Source: Manduca sexta (lineage: Eukaryota; Arthropoda; Insecta; Lepidoptera; Sphingidae). From it: DNA of 64,000 nucleotides. Each line of letters begins with the position of its first letter. The stretch's first letter is position 1. The notes below the pieces were generated by a model. It was given only the letters and a program-made list of their open reading frames with translations. It was not told the DNA's origin and did no database searches. The translations under genes were made by a program, and so were the position numbers. The stretch spans positions 1,798,001 through 1,862,000 of the forward strand of contig NC_051142.1 in assembly GCF_014839805.1 (NCBI RefSeq). Reading direction: 5' to 3'. This document shows positions 12,121 to 24,540 of the stretch, piece by piece.

Positions 12121-12384
12121 AGACGAGCTTGTCGATACGACCGCCCATAAACAGTAGAAACACTATCCAACAACTTGAATTACATAGTATTGTTTGTTAT
12201 TCCACTGCGCTCACCATCCTGAGACATGAGATGTTAAGTCTTATTATGTTCACAATTGGCCAAATAACATTTCCTTCAAACCGATAGACAATAGTGACTA
12301 CACACTGATGCTTAGCAGCAGAAATAGTCATTGCGGTAGTACATACCCAGGCGGACTCTCACATATGAAAGACCTACCACCAGT
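12121..12384 (+). mobile_element. Dispersed 'gacgagc...taccaccag' repeat, copy 2
   Basis: Nearly full length, from 'agacgagcttgtcgatacga' through 'ccgcccataaacagtagaaa', 'cctgagacatgagatgttaa', 'gtgactacacactgatgctt' and 'caggcggactctcacatatg' to 'gacctaccaccagta'. It has the same order and sense as copy 1. Non-coding; class uncertain. Confidence 0.75.
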
Positions 12385-13203
12385 AAAATTAATTTATTCC
12401 CTCTGTGATTTCAAAGTTAATTTTTATTACTTGTTTCATAGTTTCAGCTGCAAGATTTTAGTTTTGATGTATTGAAATAAAATGCAGCTCTCAATTTATT
12501 CTTAAATCACTTTTGTTCCAAAAATTGCTATTGACGTCATGTATAAATTACGGCAAAATATTAGAGCTCTCTTTGTGAAACAACAACGTTTTACTGTATT
12601 ACTATGATTTAAGTTTCAACTCGATAGTTATAGGGACAGCGTACACCTGCTGGAACATGTTTACGTACGAGTATATATGTATAAAATGCTGTATATGGGG
12701 AACCGTATCGCTTACTATGGGGCGAGCGGCTTACTCGTCTCGTCAATCAGTTGTGAAAAAATATGGAATGCCATGAAATATTATATACTATATAGCTTTG
12801 CAATGTCCTCGTTCCAGTGATTTGATAAGCAGGTTCACAATTAAATGTTGAATCATGAACTGCGTTTCATATTCTGAGAGATTATGTTTTAAATTTCCTA
12901 ATCTAAATTATTTAGACTGGCTAAATGTCTTTCAAACCCAAACATACCAATACTTCCGCATTTGTTTGCAGCTATAGTCTGCGGTGGTAACGGTTCACTT
13001 CTCAGTGCCCCATCCTCTATGTGTGCGTATTTTTGTAAGCCCTACAATAGTTTACTTCGCTCTGACATTGCCCTTGGGATTGTCAAGGTGAAGAACGTCG
13101 CCCAGGTCACATTAAACATAGCTACAATTAAGATCTAGACTCGAAGAGTAATTTGATTTGGCGTGGAGTCTGTCGTTAGAATTTAAAGTATTTAGTACTT
13201 GCT
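12385..13203. other. Gene-free stretch with a repeat-head fragment
   Basis: At 12692-12750 the minus strand carries 'gacgagacgagtaagccgct' and 'agtaagcgatacggttcccc', the head of a repeat related to copies 1 and 2, in opposite sense. Otherwise nothing recognised. If the candidate exon at 13204 is real, this would be its 3' flank; I see no AATAAA on the minus strand in the first several hundred bases. Confidence 0.4.
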
Positions 13204-13560
13204 TTAATCCGTGAGTTCGCGTTCGAGGCACGAGACTAGATTTAACGCAGTCGGCTTTGAGACATTTAACGGTTTATTGATCTTGTCTAGTTTTTTAATT
13301 CTCCTGTAATTGTTTTTTACCTTTTCAACTACGCTGGTATGCTCACCTTGGTAAGTATCGTATCTTGAAGTATTTTTGCCACGAGCCAAATACAAATATT
13401 GTTCCATTGTTTTGTTTTCTGTGTTTCCATTTGAAGGATGACGTCTATTGAAAAATGCGCCATGCTTATCGTCGACCGACAGATGTTTCTTGAACCGCAC
13501 CGAGCTTAGCGTTTGGTGTAGTAAAGTTCCTTTACTGTTCCGACATTCGTTGTACAGAAT
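13204..13560 (-). CDS. Candidate terminal exon of an unidentified gene
   Basis: A minus-strand frame of 118 codons plus TAA runs from 13560 to 13204. It is preceded by T-rich sequence and AG at 13562-13561, a possible 3' splice site, with an in-frame TGA just upstream (13569-13567). The first 20 codons before the GTG at 13500 are also well-formed (ILYNECRNSKGTLLHQTLSS). The product would be basic and hydrophilic, with RFKKHLSVDDKHGAFFNRRH, MEQYLYLARGKNTSRYD and, near the end, NLVSCLERELTD. Codon use is mixed and gene-like (CTG TAC AAC, CGG TTC AAG), unlike the repeat-poor AT-rich flanks. An alternative exon end is the good donor-like CAAG/GTGAGC at 13347/13346. I do not recognise any family, and chance or an old transposon gene remain possible. 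Confidence 0.3.
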   Translation of the reverse strand: MLYNECRNSKGTLLHQTLSSVRFKKHLSVDDKHGAFFNRRHPSNGNTENKTMEQYLYLARGKNTSRYDTYQGEHTSVVEKVKNNYRRIKKLDKINKPLNVSKPTALNLVSCLERELTD

Positions 13561-16229
13561 CTTAAATCAAATCAACATTTTCGGATTTACGGCGCGCCGA
13601 TATTAGCGCTGTTAGCTGTTTTGGTTTGTAAATAAATGGAACCCTCGGAGATCATGCGGATTGGGGATCAAAGGGATAATGCGTTATTAAAGCGGGAGGT
13701 TTTAGATACACGCGACGGTAGTATCGTATAAAGCCTTCTCCGATAATTGGAGGTCACGCGGAGGACGCAGTTGTGCTCCTTACGAAATTCGCGGTCAGTT
13801 ACCAGATTCTTGAAATAAAAAATTTAAGTAAAACGCTCGAGGGGTGATACGAACAATGAATATAATTTAAGTACACTCTCGTATCCATGCACGCATATTA
13901 TTTGTGAAGGTGTAGGCTAGTGTTTAGTATATTTTAATTTGCTTTTATTCGACTCTCGGTAGTAGATTTGTATTTTGTCAAAATATTAGCTTTACAAGTT
14001 AAAGTTACAGAATAGCGTTAAGTTGTAAACAATTATGTTTATCAATAAGCAAGACAATAACACATATAATTAATTATTAGAATACCGTAAAACCCCCAGA
14101 ATCACATTTGAGAAACGTTGTATGTGTTCATTGTGGCGAGCCGCATTTTTAGCATAATCATCTTTGTTGGAAACTACATATTATTATCAAAATGTATGAG
14201 TTCCTTTCTTTTTGACGGGATACAATCAGTTTTGTATTGATCGAGGAATTGTGGCGCCTTTCCATAACCGCAATATATTTCGCGAGCATCTCCAGTGCAA
14301 AATAAAAAAGTATCATACACATGTATGCTATAATATTATTATATATTGCGCAGTAAGATGTTTTATTTATTATAGTATCATTAAGGTTGTAATTACCTAC
14401 TAATACTACATAAAAAACGAAAAAAAAAAACACATTTAAGGGTTCAAGCTGTATACAAATTTATATTAAAAATATATTATCTTGCGTTGCCGTCAATCAG
14501 TCTATGTTTGTTTAAAGGTTGGTAGACCAATAACGTAAGTACAGAACAGTCGAATATACAGGCTATAAAATATTAAATAGCCAATATTAAATTAGAATAA
14601 TACAATATCAATATTCAAAGTAAGAAGAGTATTTCGTTTCTATTTGAAATTTATGTTGGCTTGTGGCGACAGCTCGAGCGATCCTCTTTTCCACACCACT
14701 GGGCTGTGGACTAGGAATGAAGCCGTCTCTCATTCAATCCCTACTACGGAATGTTTTACGTATTAGAAGTTATAAAGTATTCGTTCGAGCACTTGATGCG
14801 ATTACTTGTGTAATTTGAGTGAATTTTTTTTTTCATGCAGCTGACTGAGGAGACGAGCTTGTTCACCTGGACATACATCGAAATCCCTTTTTATGGTTGC
14901 GGTATATACTTGTAGCAAATATTTAAATATGTTAGGTATGAGATCAATAAAATGCGAGCACGGCGTAAATATTTATTGATTAACTAATCAAGTGGTCGGT
15001 TTGTGAGCGCCTCTGCTTTGTTCGCTTTAATAATAGGGTGGTTTAGGAAAAACAAAAATTAAGAAAAAAGGGAACAGCAAAAAAAAGTGATTTTGTAAGG
15101 GAATTACCACGTAGACTTTTGAAGAGAAGAGATAATCTGCTTAATATTAGGCGGTACGAAGTTCAATCGGTTATCTAGTTTATACTCATGATACGATAAA
15201 GTCTTACTAGTGAAGTTAATTCCCAAGTATTGCATTAGTTTTCAATAACAACTCTAATCCGTTTCCATTACTGTTTTATGTAAATGTTAATAATGAGTTA
15301 ACATGTTCTCCGCAACAATATTTCATAATATGACGCTTAATGGATAGTTTTAAATGTAATCTACTTACGTAATAATATATCACTTATTTTTGTCAATGTG
15401 AAGCCAAAATGTAGTAATAGGTTTTTGTCTTTTGTTACAAAGCATCAGGTTCAATGTTGGTTATCCAGATCGGGCAGGTACGTACGCGCTTTTTTTTAAC
15501 CCGACTCTACGTTTGTTAGCTTGGCAGAGCCGGCGCTATATTTTACCAACATTAAGGTTTGAAACCAACCTGTATAAACATGGTTCTCTACTTCTATCTC
15601 CCGACTTTACAGAGATACAAAGGCTTCAGTTGATGTCGTTTTTCTTATTAAACACAATATAGACGTTAAAAATCTTGAGTTTTATTTTTTTATTCTTCGA
15701 ATTAATTCCAAAACAACCTCGCGATTCTCCCAATTCTTTGTTTCGTCGGGCGCCATTTGTCGTCTGCTAAAAAAGGCAATCTGTTTGGCCCTTAGCGGTA
15801 ATGAGGCGTTCAGCTGCTCTGAGAAGTGGTCCAGCGTTGTGTTAGGGCTGACAATTGTTTTTATAAATAGCAAGTAGGAGTACTTGCTGCCTTAGCACTG
15901 GAATTGAAAGTGCATTAACGAACTTTCGGGAAGAAAAGGTTTGTGGATATAGTTAATTCAAGCAAATCAATAATTTCGCAACATAATGGCAATATTGGTT
16001 AAGTTTGTACGGCGACAGCATGTATCACCCCTATAAATAAGATTTTTACGTAGCTTCCGTTGTGCTACTACTCAGTATGGTAACGGTACTCCCGTATAAT
16101 GTTAGTGCTTTCTTATATAGATGACCGATTCTCAACAGCGCAGTGAATTACCGCAACAGTAGTAACTAGAGATGGATAGATGGATAAATAATTATGTAGC
16201 GTGTAGTTTCGAGATCCAGTGATTTATGA
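13561..16229. other. Gene-free stretch
   Basis: No recognisable coding frame or repeat. A GC-richer patch at 13590-13800 lies upstream of the candidate exon on its strand and could be intron or flank. A fragment near 14843-14880 (gactgaggagacgagcttgt) resembles the head of the 'gacgagc' repeat. Confidence 0.4.
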
Positions 16230-16262
16230 CACTCGGGATAATTCTGACGACTGTCCAGGGAC
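16230..16262 (+). repeat. Short fragment of the 'ataattctggcgac' repeat
   Basis: 'cgggataattctgacgactg' matches, with changes, 'ggcataattctggcgactat' at 19860 and 'ggtataattctggtgat' at 41715. Only a core of about 25 bases is preserved here. Confidence 0.35.
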
Positions 16263-16384
16263 TCAATATTTATCGTTAACATACCTATAGTTTCGGCTGC
16301 AATTTACTTGCTCTTAAGCTTAGGGAACAAACAGATAAATAATAAAGAAGTAGTCACTTATAAATAATTATTGGGCTGTCTTTT

Positions 16385-16648
16385 TTTTAAACAAACAAAC
16401 ACACATCACGCATTTATCCCCGAAGGGGTACGCAGAGGCGCAATCATGGCACCTACTTTTCGACGAGAGTATTCCGTCCTATTATGTGATAGAAGGCGGA
16501 CCTATTGCCTTATCGGACACAAATCCAGACTCCGGGTTGATACTGAGCAGAAAAAAAACAAATATCACTTTGCTGGGATTTTAACCCAAGACCTCAGAGC
16601 GTTTCCGTTCCGCGCAAACAGTACAACTACGCCACCGAGGCGGTCTCC
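16385..16648 (-). mobile_element. tRNA-derived SINE, near full length
   Basis: Read on the minus strand it starts with a tRNA-like head, 'cctcggtggcgtagttgtac' (A-box region), then a B box GGGTTAAAATCCC (plus-strand 16575-16587). It continues 'aaagtgatatttg', 'ctgctcagtatcaacccgga', 'cgccttctatcac', 'aaaagtaggtgccatgattg' and 'cctctgcgtaccccttcggg', and ends in a GTTT-rich tail. The same order occurs on the plus strand at 48439-48704. SINEs of this kind are copied by LINE enzymes and encode no protein, so the 99-codon plus frame over it (16371-16670) is fortuitous. Confidence 0.88.
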
Positions 16649-17331
16649 TTTTTATCAGAAGTTATGCTAGGATTTATTGATCGCGTAGCTCGTTTAATCG
16701 TGAACAAGTATCCAATTAAGTTGAATATATAGACGGTCAATTAGGATCCATCTGAATATGTATGAAGTTACAGTTGGTATTTTGAAGGTCGTAAAAATGG
16801 CGCCCTTAATGGACAAAAAGTAATAGTTTCATAAGTGTTTCGAAAATTATATGACAAAGATCATAATGTTTTCCATCATCCAGCCTTAAATCGGGTATGT
16901 GAACCCTATAAAGTTAAACAGATGGTAGCATCTTGAATATGCATGAGAATAGGGACTGATGGATGTTTTGTAGGATTCACAAGCAATTGGGTCTAATTTT
17001 TAAAAGTATTAGCCTATCTATAAACCTTTTCAAAATGTGCTGTTTTCACTTGTCCACTTAAATTTTAACGTTAATTTTTACGTTGTATTTGCACAATTTG
17101 TTGCCTTTGTAGTTTCAAAGTAATAGCCCGTCAATCATTTAGTTTTGTTTGTTTTGTTCTGGCTGGTAAATGATCGTTTTTGTGATGCAGACGTTCACGT
17201 GTTCGCGCCGCGGAGTGACTGATTGCGAAGTACTAGAGTCGAGAACTGCTAAGGTTCTTTAAAGCTGTGCACGATAGTTTTGTTGAATAATGAAAAATGG
17301 TGTAGGATTTAGTGAAATATCTTAAATAACG
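16649..17331. other. Gene-free stretch
   Basis: Nothing recognised. Confidence 0.4.
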
Positions 17332-17450
17332 AATTGAAACTATTTTGCGGATATTATCGCGGTTTATTTATATTTTAATTTTCTCCCGACGTTTCGAAGA
17401 CTTTACATAGTTCATGGGCACGGGGCGGACAGAGGTGTAGGGCGTCCGAA
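17332..17450 (-). mobile_element. Penelope-like element terminal sequence, fragment 1
   Basis: It contains 'gcggatattatcgcggttta', 'tctcccgacgtttcgaagac' and 'catgggcacggggcgg', the terminal sequence shared with 31677-31864, 35012-35091 and 46221-46330. At 35012 this sequence follows a Penelope-like coding end on the plus strand, so this copy is in the opposite sense. Only one half of the terminal palindrome is present. Confidence 0.65.
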
Positions 17451-20400
17451 AAGACAATGTTACAATATCTATCTATATTTTACAATTATACAATATTTTT
17501 GAATATATATTACTGCGTTTTAAATATTCGCTTAAATTTAAGATACTGAAATGAGATCGCTTGTAAAACCCTCAAATATTATCAATCTTACAAATTAAGG
17601 AGCAGGGAAAGTCTTTTTCAAGCTCTAGATAAAATTGCAAGTCATATTTCGTGTCTCCTTTATGAACCTTTTTCGTCTTATAGATCAAAACCGACATCTT
17701 ATTGTGCATCAAACAATTTGGAAGAAACCAATTTTCTTTTAAAAGCTATGTAAATACAATTCCAAACATAAAGCAGGGGAGAATCGCGATACACTTGTAG
17801 TACTCGCGTAATGGCACACAACATTGGTAACGGGGTGGTGTGTTCGACGCGTGGCCCTCGGCGCGGCGATGGCTTATGGCTTATAAGTATTTGCGAGTTA
17901 AAGCGATAGCTAGCAACTCGGCTGAAGTCATGTCCATAGCGTGTTAATTTCCAAGAATTGATTATGCCCCAAAGACTAAAAAAGCGCCTTATATTTTCAG
18001 ATATGATCTGGTTCCATGAAAAAGTAGTGATAGTAGTAGGCTACTTTAGCATCCTGGAGAGGGTAACACATAACTTTAGGGTAGGCATGACTTTCTCCCC
18101 TCTTTCACTCTCGCTACGCCCACGGCTTGACTTCTCCTGTGACATAAATTTTCCTGGACATAATATTGGCTTGTAATCCGAAAAGCCTAATATAGCTGTT
18201 CAGTATTCCCTCTGGGGTTAAGTGACAGTGAATATACTTAATTTCATTTGGTAATAAGCTCATTGTACGACAATATAACCTAAGCTAGGAGTAGGTGAGC
18301 TAGTTTTGCGTCTGGCTATCTCATAGGACGGGTGAGGTATGAACATATATTAGGTACTTATGTTAAGTGTAGCGGGTTCCAACTTTCAATAATCCGCGAT
18401 CCAACAATAATAGTACATCATAATATTTGCTTGCAGTGTTTAACAAAATTTCTCTCTAAAGCTATATATTTTTCAATTACTCTGCAAAGCATAAATCATT
18501 TTTAGCATTCGTTGGAACAAATCAGACTGATTTGCTGCTTAAATTTACATTTCAAATAGTCTCCAGTCTTTACGGTCTCTGACTGTTGCCAACAATTGAC
18601 GTAGTGTATGTAAATATTATATTACGAAGAGTATAACTATGTATTAAGATATGCACGCTTTTGGACGCATTACATGAGATTGGTTTACGCTGATGCCAAT
18701 GTATATTATAATGTTATAGGTTAAAAGTCTGTAGCCGTTGGCCGGCTTTAGGCGAGTTCAATTTTTGCAAGGTCTTCCATTCGAAAAATACACATACGAT
18801 GTCTAATATTGGCAAGGTGGGAAGGCTCAGGTTAGGCGCGTTGGTGGGTACTTTGGTTTAGTTTCCGTAAATCAGTTGCGTGGCGTGGCGTTGGCGGCAG
18901 TAAGTATGTTCGAACAATCAAATGTCGCGGCGTTTACCTAAATCTGTCTCGAAATTTCTTTTGATATAAACCTGTTTATATGATTAGGGGAAGGCGGCAA
19001 ACATTTTACGTGTTACATTTACGTCTGGGGGTCATTTGGACATAATTAAAGAAAAATCACCGCCTAAGGACCCTCACAATGCCAGAAGACTTATGAGTCT
19101 AATGCACATTTTAAAAAAGTATACGCTATTCAATGAGTTCTAGGTGTCTCATAAGTACATCTCGGTAAGTACGATTGTTTTATGTATTTTTTCTTTAAGC
19201 TGTGTGCAAGTCTTAGCTTCAATATTTAGAATCAGTTATGAGATATTATGAGACTTAACTTCGGATGTGTAAAGGTAAAGAGAGCCATATCTTACTATAC
19301 CAACTATGTTTATTAGCAATAATTTACCATCAGTCAAGGAGCACATTGTACTTGTTTGTTTTTTTTTCTCTTGGATACTCCGGCCGGCCTAGGCCTATCG
19401 TGCTTGCAATCTTGGTAGCGTGGCTGTAATTTCTATCGCGTATAGCGCGCAGTATATTATTGATAACCCCGCTTTATCCCGTGTTCCCGAAACATGTTTT
19501 AGGGAATAATCCTTAAACGTTGGCTTTGTCGGCTTAAAGGATTTGTTGGGCAATTAGGATGAGAGAGATAAAAGATGTCTTGGCATATTTATTGTTGTTT
19601 TTCCAGTTGGATTTTGTAATTTCTTAGCGGTATGAAAAAAATGTGTAAAGTTTGCTTTATTGATCGCTTTTCTCTTAAGGATTTTGCAACAGAAGATAGG
19701 CTTACGAGCAGATAAGTCACCCGATGGGAAGTGGTCACCATCAATTACAATATAGCGCCTGGCATGCGAAAATGCTGTATCGGCTTGTTTTTGTCAAGTC
19801 GTCCAGTAAGACAAGTCATGACATTACACGTAATTATATATAGGTATAGACCGTATAGACCGGCATAATTCTGGCGACTATTGAGGGCCCAAAGACGCAC
19901 TTTTTTCGTCAAAATTGCGTTTGGATTAGCTATACTTACACCAAGTCTAGGTCACTAGCGTCCCAAGATAAAAAATAACTTTGGCAAACTATAAGTGCAC
20001 TCGTTGCAATAGTGTCCATCCTTGCGGAATAAGCGTGAGCTTATATGTTATCTTAAAACGATTTTGAGAGAGTATTTAGGTAATTTATTTCACTCGTCGG
20101 GGTAAAGCAGTTTCGTCGTTCGTTATCGCTTTGCCTAAGCGTGTTAGTACGCTAGATTTGGCTCTATTCGCTCCGAGTTTCAAAGCTCTAAGCAAAGCTT
20201 AACGACAAAAGGCTTTGACTAGATCGCATGTGTTTGCTATCTACATGAAATAGAGTCACATTAAACCTTCGAATGCGATACTTGATGATTTTAGATTTGA
20301 ATTGAGTGTTACTTGTGGGTTTTTTGTGTTGCTCGGTCGACGCGACGTCACGACGACTGGTATTAGACACTAATCGAATAAATTACAACACTAATGTGCA

Positions 20401-21648
20401 GTGTTTGTATATTGTAGTAACATGAATGAAGTTACCAAGGGGGAAATTTATTGGACAGTGAAATAAAGGCGTAATCTATGCTTGATGTGCCACAAAGATA
20501 CAGTTGTTCATGTGAATAAAATTACCGAAGGCTCATATCCAGCTTCGTCAAAGTACTCACAATTCTCTCGATAGTTTGATTGCAATTTCTTCCATCAAAT
20601 AGACCATTATCATTTTTTAGCCTTATCTATAGGATTTTATTACGATTAAAACGTGCCTACGTTGTACTTCTAATACAAAATTCATTCTGGTATCGAAAAC
20701 TTTATATTTTTTTCACAAAAGTTTTAATTTAAGTACTTATCAACAACATTATGTCCATTAAATATTCAGAAATAGTCAACAAGAAAAAAATATGATTAGC
20801 TGTTGAAAGCCTCTAACGCAGTTACGTGAAGAGAGCGCGAGTGCCGTGAGAAGGTTGGGAGTGAGCACAATCCGCGCGCCGCTGCTCTTTACCTCGTGAA
20901 AACTTGCTTTCTCTGTCTATTTTAATCCCTCTACATAAATATACTAAGTCTAGCTCTGGAATTCGATAAGTTTCACTCGATAAGTTATTTTGTAAAAGTA
21001 TTAATGGATCGGTTCAAACGCAATCGTATAAATGGCGTTTCTGCCATATTTCATATTGTTGTAAAAATAAATTAATATAATGACGCTATTTTTTGTGCCA
21101 AAAAAACTATAACTCGGTGATGTGTTCGATGAAAGATCGGACGAATAGGTAGTAGTAGATTGAGAAATCAGAGAATACAGTTTCACCCGTGTTATGTTAT
21201 TATTTGGATTCTCTACATTTATTATGTATCAAAATCTAAATCGACTGTGGCCTATTGTTAACTTCAAGAAACGCACCAACTGCAGTGTTGCCTCAGGAAA
21301 TGCGTCGCAGTCTATATTATGATATCGCTAGAATTATGCCTGCCTGCCTTATTACAATTGTATATTTTGTCTAGAATGCAACTTGTAAGAACGAGGATAT
21401 AATGGCGGCTTTTTAAAATTAAATGTTCGTGGAATACCTACTCATATAACAATGATTCATTTTATCATTTAAACATACTCGAGGAAGATGTTTACGTCTT
21501 ACGGAAATAACATAAGTCAGCGACCATTGACCGTGCACGAGGAATTAGAGTTTCTTCGTAATATATTGCACCGCAATTCAATAATATACAAATTGTTTCA
21601 AAAGAACATTTAAATGATGTATCAATGAATACACAGACACTTATTAGT
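17451..21648. other. Gene-free stretch with small repeat fragments
   Basis: At 19700-19760 'acgagcagataagtcacccg' and 'atgggaagtggtcacc' look like a head fragment of the 'gacgagc' repeat. At 19858-19897 'ccggcataattctggcgact' and 'attgagggccc' belong to the repeat also seen at 41712. No coding frame is recognised; the frames at 17958-18176 and 20188-20370 are short and motif-free. Confidence 0.4.
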
Positions 21649-21840
21649 CAAGACTGTCTCGGTGGTGCTGTTGTACTGTGCTACGACTACTAGTCTGTTG
21701 TACTGGGTTTTCCTGCTCAGTATCAGTTCGGATTCAGGATTTTGTGTCTGATATCGCCATATCTGGCACAAAATCCTACGAGCACGAGCCTATCGCCATA
21801 GGTTCGTCCCTAACATAACATTGGACAGTATATACACCGT
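21649..21840 (+). mobile_element. Degraded tRNA-derived SINE with an inverted internal duplication
   Basis: It begins 'gactgtctcggtggtgctgt', skips most of the tRNA-like part, then has 'gggttttcctgctcagtatc' and 'aggattttgtgtctgatat', as in the SINE at 48439. Immediately after, 21759-21777 is an inverted copy (two mismatches) of 21736-21754, with a loop of only four bases. Beyond it 'gagcctatcgccataggttc' is also inverted SINE body. Confidence 0.65.
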
Positions 21841-22200
21841 AAAAAAAACACTTTACACAAATACACTGACCAATTATTGAACCAGTGCTACAATATCCTG
21901 AAAATCAGATCACGAAACTCGAAAAATTTGTAACACGCAGATAAGCAATGTTAGTTATCAAAATAGACTCATATACAACAGCTACATGGTTAAATATTTG
22001 GCACGTTTTCGTATTTATTTGTCAAAGCGGATATTTTATTTCTTCCATTTTAAACGTAGTAAAGAAGTGCTTTTTATCTAAACTACCGATACAATCTCTG
22101 TGTTGGCTCGGATGTTTGAAAGGAACGCACTGCTCGAGTATAGATACGTGGTGTAGTTACATAGCCCATATTTTGTTGTTAGTAGAAAGTTCTCGCTTTC

Positions 22201-22246
22201 TAGCCAGGAAATTGGAATTTGTGCTCGAAATGGTGATAGGCTCGTC
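22201..22246 (+). mobile_element. Internal SINE fragment
   Basis: 'attggaatttgtgctcgaaa' and 'tggtgataggctcgtc' match the body of the tRNA-derived SINE (at 48439: 'gaaatttgtgcccgacatgg' 'cgataggctcgcc'). No head or tail is preserved. Confidence 0.55.
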
Positions 22247-24394
22247 ATAAAGATTAGGAGAAATAGCCGAAAGCACAAACTAGAATTAGTCTGATGTTGA
22301 GTTCACAGTGCACACATATACGTATGAAAACAGAATTTTATATTTATAATATATTTGCATTCAAGTAGAATATTATTTTAAGGAGATGTAATTTTTGCAT
22401 TACTTATTGCCAGTTGTAAATAATTTATGTAATTTTGTAGTTTCAGGTGATCAATGACATTTTCTTTATAAAGATTATTTTAAATATTGTTCAAGGTTCC
22501 GCCCTTGAAGTTATTTTGTATAAAATTTACACTAAATTATTCTCCTCTGTTCCTCAGCTTACTGAGATTTTTGGGAAAATTAAAAAATACTACTTAATTG
22601 AATAACATTCAAATATTTATAGATTACGAACGTGATATTTAGAACAATAATTATATTTGCCAACTCTGTACATTTGTAATACTTTTAAAGACGTCCTAGA
22701 CGTAGATAGTTTATATTTTTTTACTAAGTTTAACAGTTAACAGAATATTTAATGTTTTAGTCTCATTAAAAATGTATTAACATTAGGTCTATAATATAAA
22801 TTGTAGTTATAGATATACTAGTTGCTGACTGCTTTTATACTTTAAATCGATAAAATTCTATGTTGCGTGTTTGTTCTCCGACGAGATCATTTTTTGTTTG
22901 TTCGGCAAATATTAAAGGGCCTGTGTGTTGTCCCCTGTGATTGATAGATAACAGACGAGGGCTAGGTATGCGGCTGTTGTGGTGTTTATTTAATAATATT
23001 TGTATTTTCCAAATATATTAGTGCTTTCCAAGATACTTGACAAGATTTGCCACAATAAGCAGTCAATTTGCATGATTACAAGAGAAACAGAGGGACGTTG
23101 GGAACAGTCTGTCATTATTTCGACTGAGAGGCCTCACGGGACGACTTGGGGCGTTGCGACGCGCATCCTCTCGTGTTCCCCTAATATACAACAATCATTC
23201 TTGGCATACTTAGATATAATATACAAGTCCTCTATTGAAATGGTTTGACTACGCGGTCTCCTCTTACGTATGATACGGTTACGGGACGCGTGGGTTTAAT
23301 ACCGGTTCGTAGAAATCATATGTATGGTGCTGCTACTGTTTGTGGGCGGTTGTATAGTTTACCTTCTAACGAATGTCAGTCTCGTTAGGAGTTCCATTGC
23401 GAATAGAGCTGTGAGTAAAATCTAATAAAATATAATATAAAAAACTACACGCATTTTTCAACTACATACAACCAGAAAACATTTCCTATTAACTATGCCA
23501 AGTAAGTTTGCGAGCGACGCGACATTCCGAAGTAAAACTTCCGCGAAATGTAAATGGTGGGTCAACAGCTGCGCTCCTTAACAATGCAGTTAAAAAAAGA
23601 ACTCTCAGTAGTCAGACGCTTCTTTCCTTAAAGTAGTTTTAGAAATATTTTCCATTCAAAGACAAGCTCTCGACTATTTATATACGAGAACAATAGATAT
23701 TGTGAACGAATTGAAAATGGGAAGTTAGAATTTATGACATGTATGACATCCTCCATGGATGACAACTAGTTAATTAGCTAAGGTTAATTGACCCGTTATA
23801 ACTTCATCATATACGGGGCGTTGTTCGCGACTTTGCCCACGTCAAAGGGTGTTCCCGGTCCTAATGTGTACTTCTCTGTCATAAAATGTTATAAAGTAAG
23901 TTATATATCGCTGCAATCCGTATGACGCCAGTGCTATTGATAAAAAATAAAAACAAAGTATTTCCTATAACAGCAAATAATCGGGATAAATGATGCCTAA
24001 ATAAATATATTATTTGCATACATTAATAATCTAAATATATCATACTATCCGTAAAAGGGTTCTAGGTTTACTTGTGACAATCATTCAAACATTTTTACTA
24101 ACACTTGTATTATTAATAAAGTCACGAGTAATTCATATATTTTCCTCAAGAAATTTATAATCATGCAGCTATACAAACATGTAGTTCCGGATATATTGGT
24201 TTCTGTACACACTACAGTCTAACGATCATTATTCTGGTCCTACGTCATCACTGTTCTTCTTCTATCTTACGTTGGTAAATCTGTAGATTGTAAGATTCGA
24301 ATTCGAAGCGGGGGGCAGCGCCGGCCTAAACTCAAAGCAGACTTTGAATTTTGATGAAATTTAACCATACATCTTTCCCAAACAATAAAAAGCA
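22247..24394. other. Gene-free stretch
   Basis: Mostly AT-rich unique-looking sequence. At about 23818-23890 'gttgttcgcgactttgccca' weakly resembles the head of the dispersed element at 7225. Nothing coding is recognised. Confidence 0.4.
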
Positions 24395-24456
24395 AAAACG
24401 AATGCACTGAAATTTTTAACTACCACCAGCAGTTAAAAAATTTGTGCATTCGTTTT
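24395..24456. repeat. Hairpin with ~25-bp stem
   Basis: 24395-24420 (aaaacgaatgcactgaaatt...) pairs with 24432-24456 (...tgcattcgtttt) with one or two mismatches and an 11-base loop. A degenerate direct repeat of one arm (aatgcactgtaatttttttt) follows at about 24517-24538. It may be a remnant of a small fold-back element; a structured RNA is possible but unsupported. Confidence 0.7.
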
Positions 24457-24540
24457 CCAAGAAAGAGAAAACTATTTTTTTTCGCGTCTTTGTGCAGAAA
24501 ACACAAAGTAACCGTAATGCACTGTAATTTTTTTTAAGTC

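Noticed and set aside
16371..16670. 99-codon plus-strand frame
   Set aside because: It lies over the antisense of a tRNA-derived SINE and has no protein motif.
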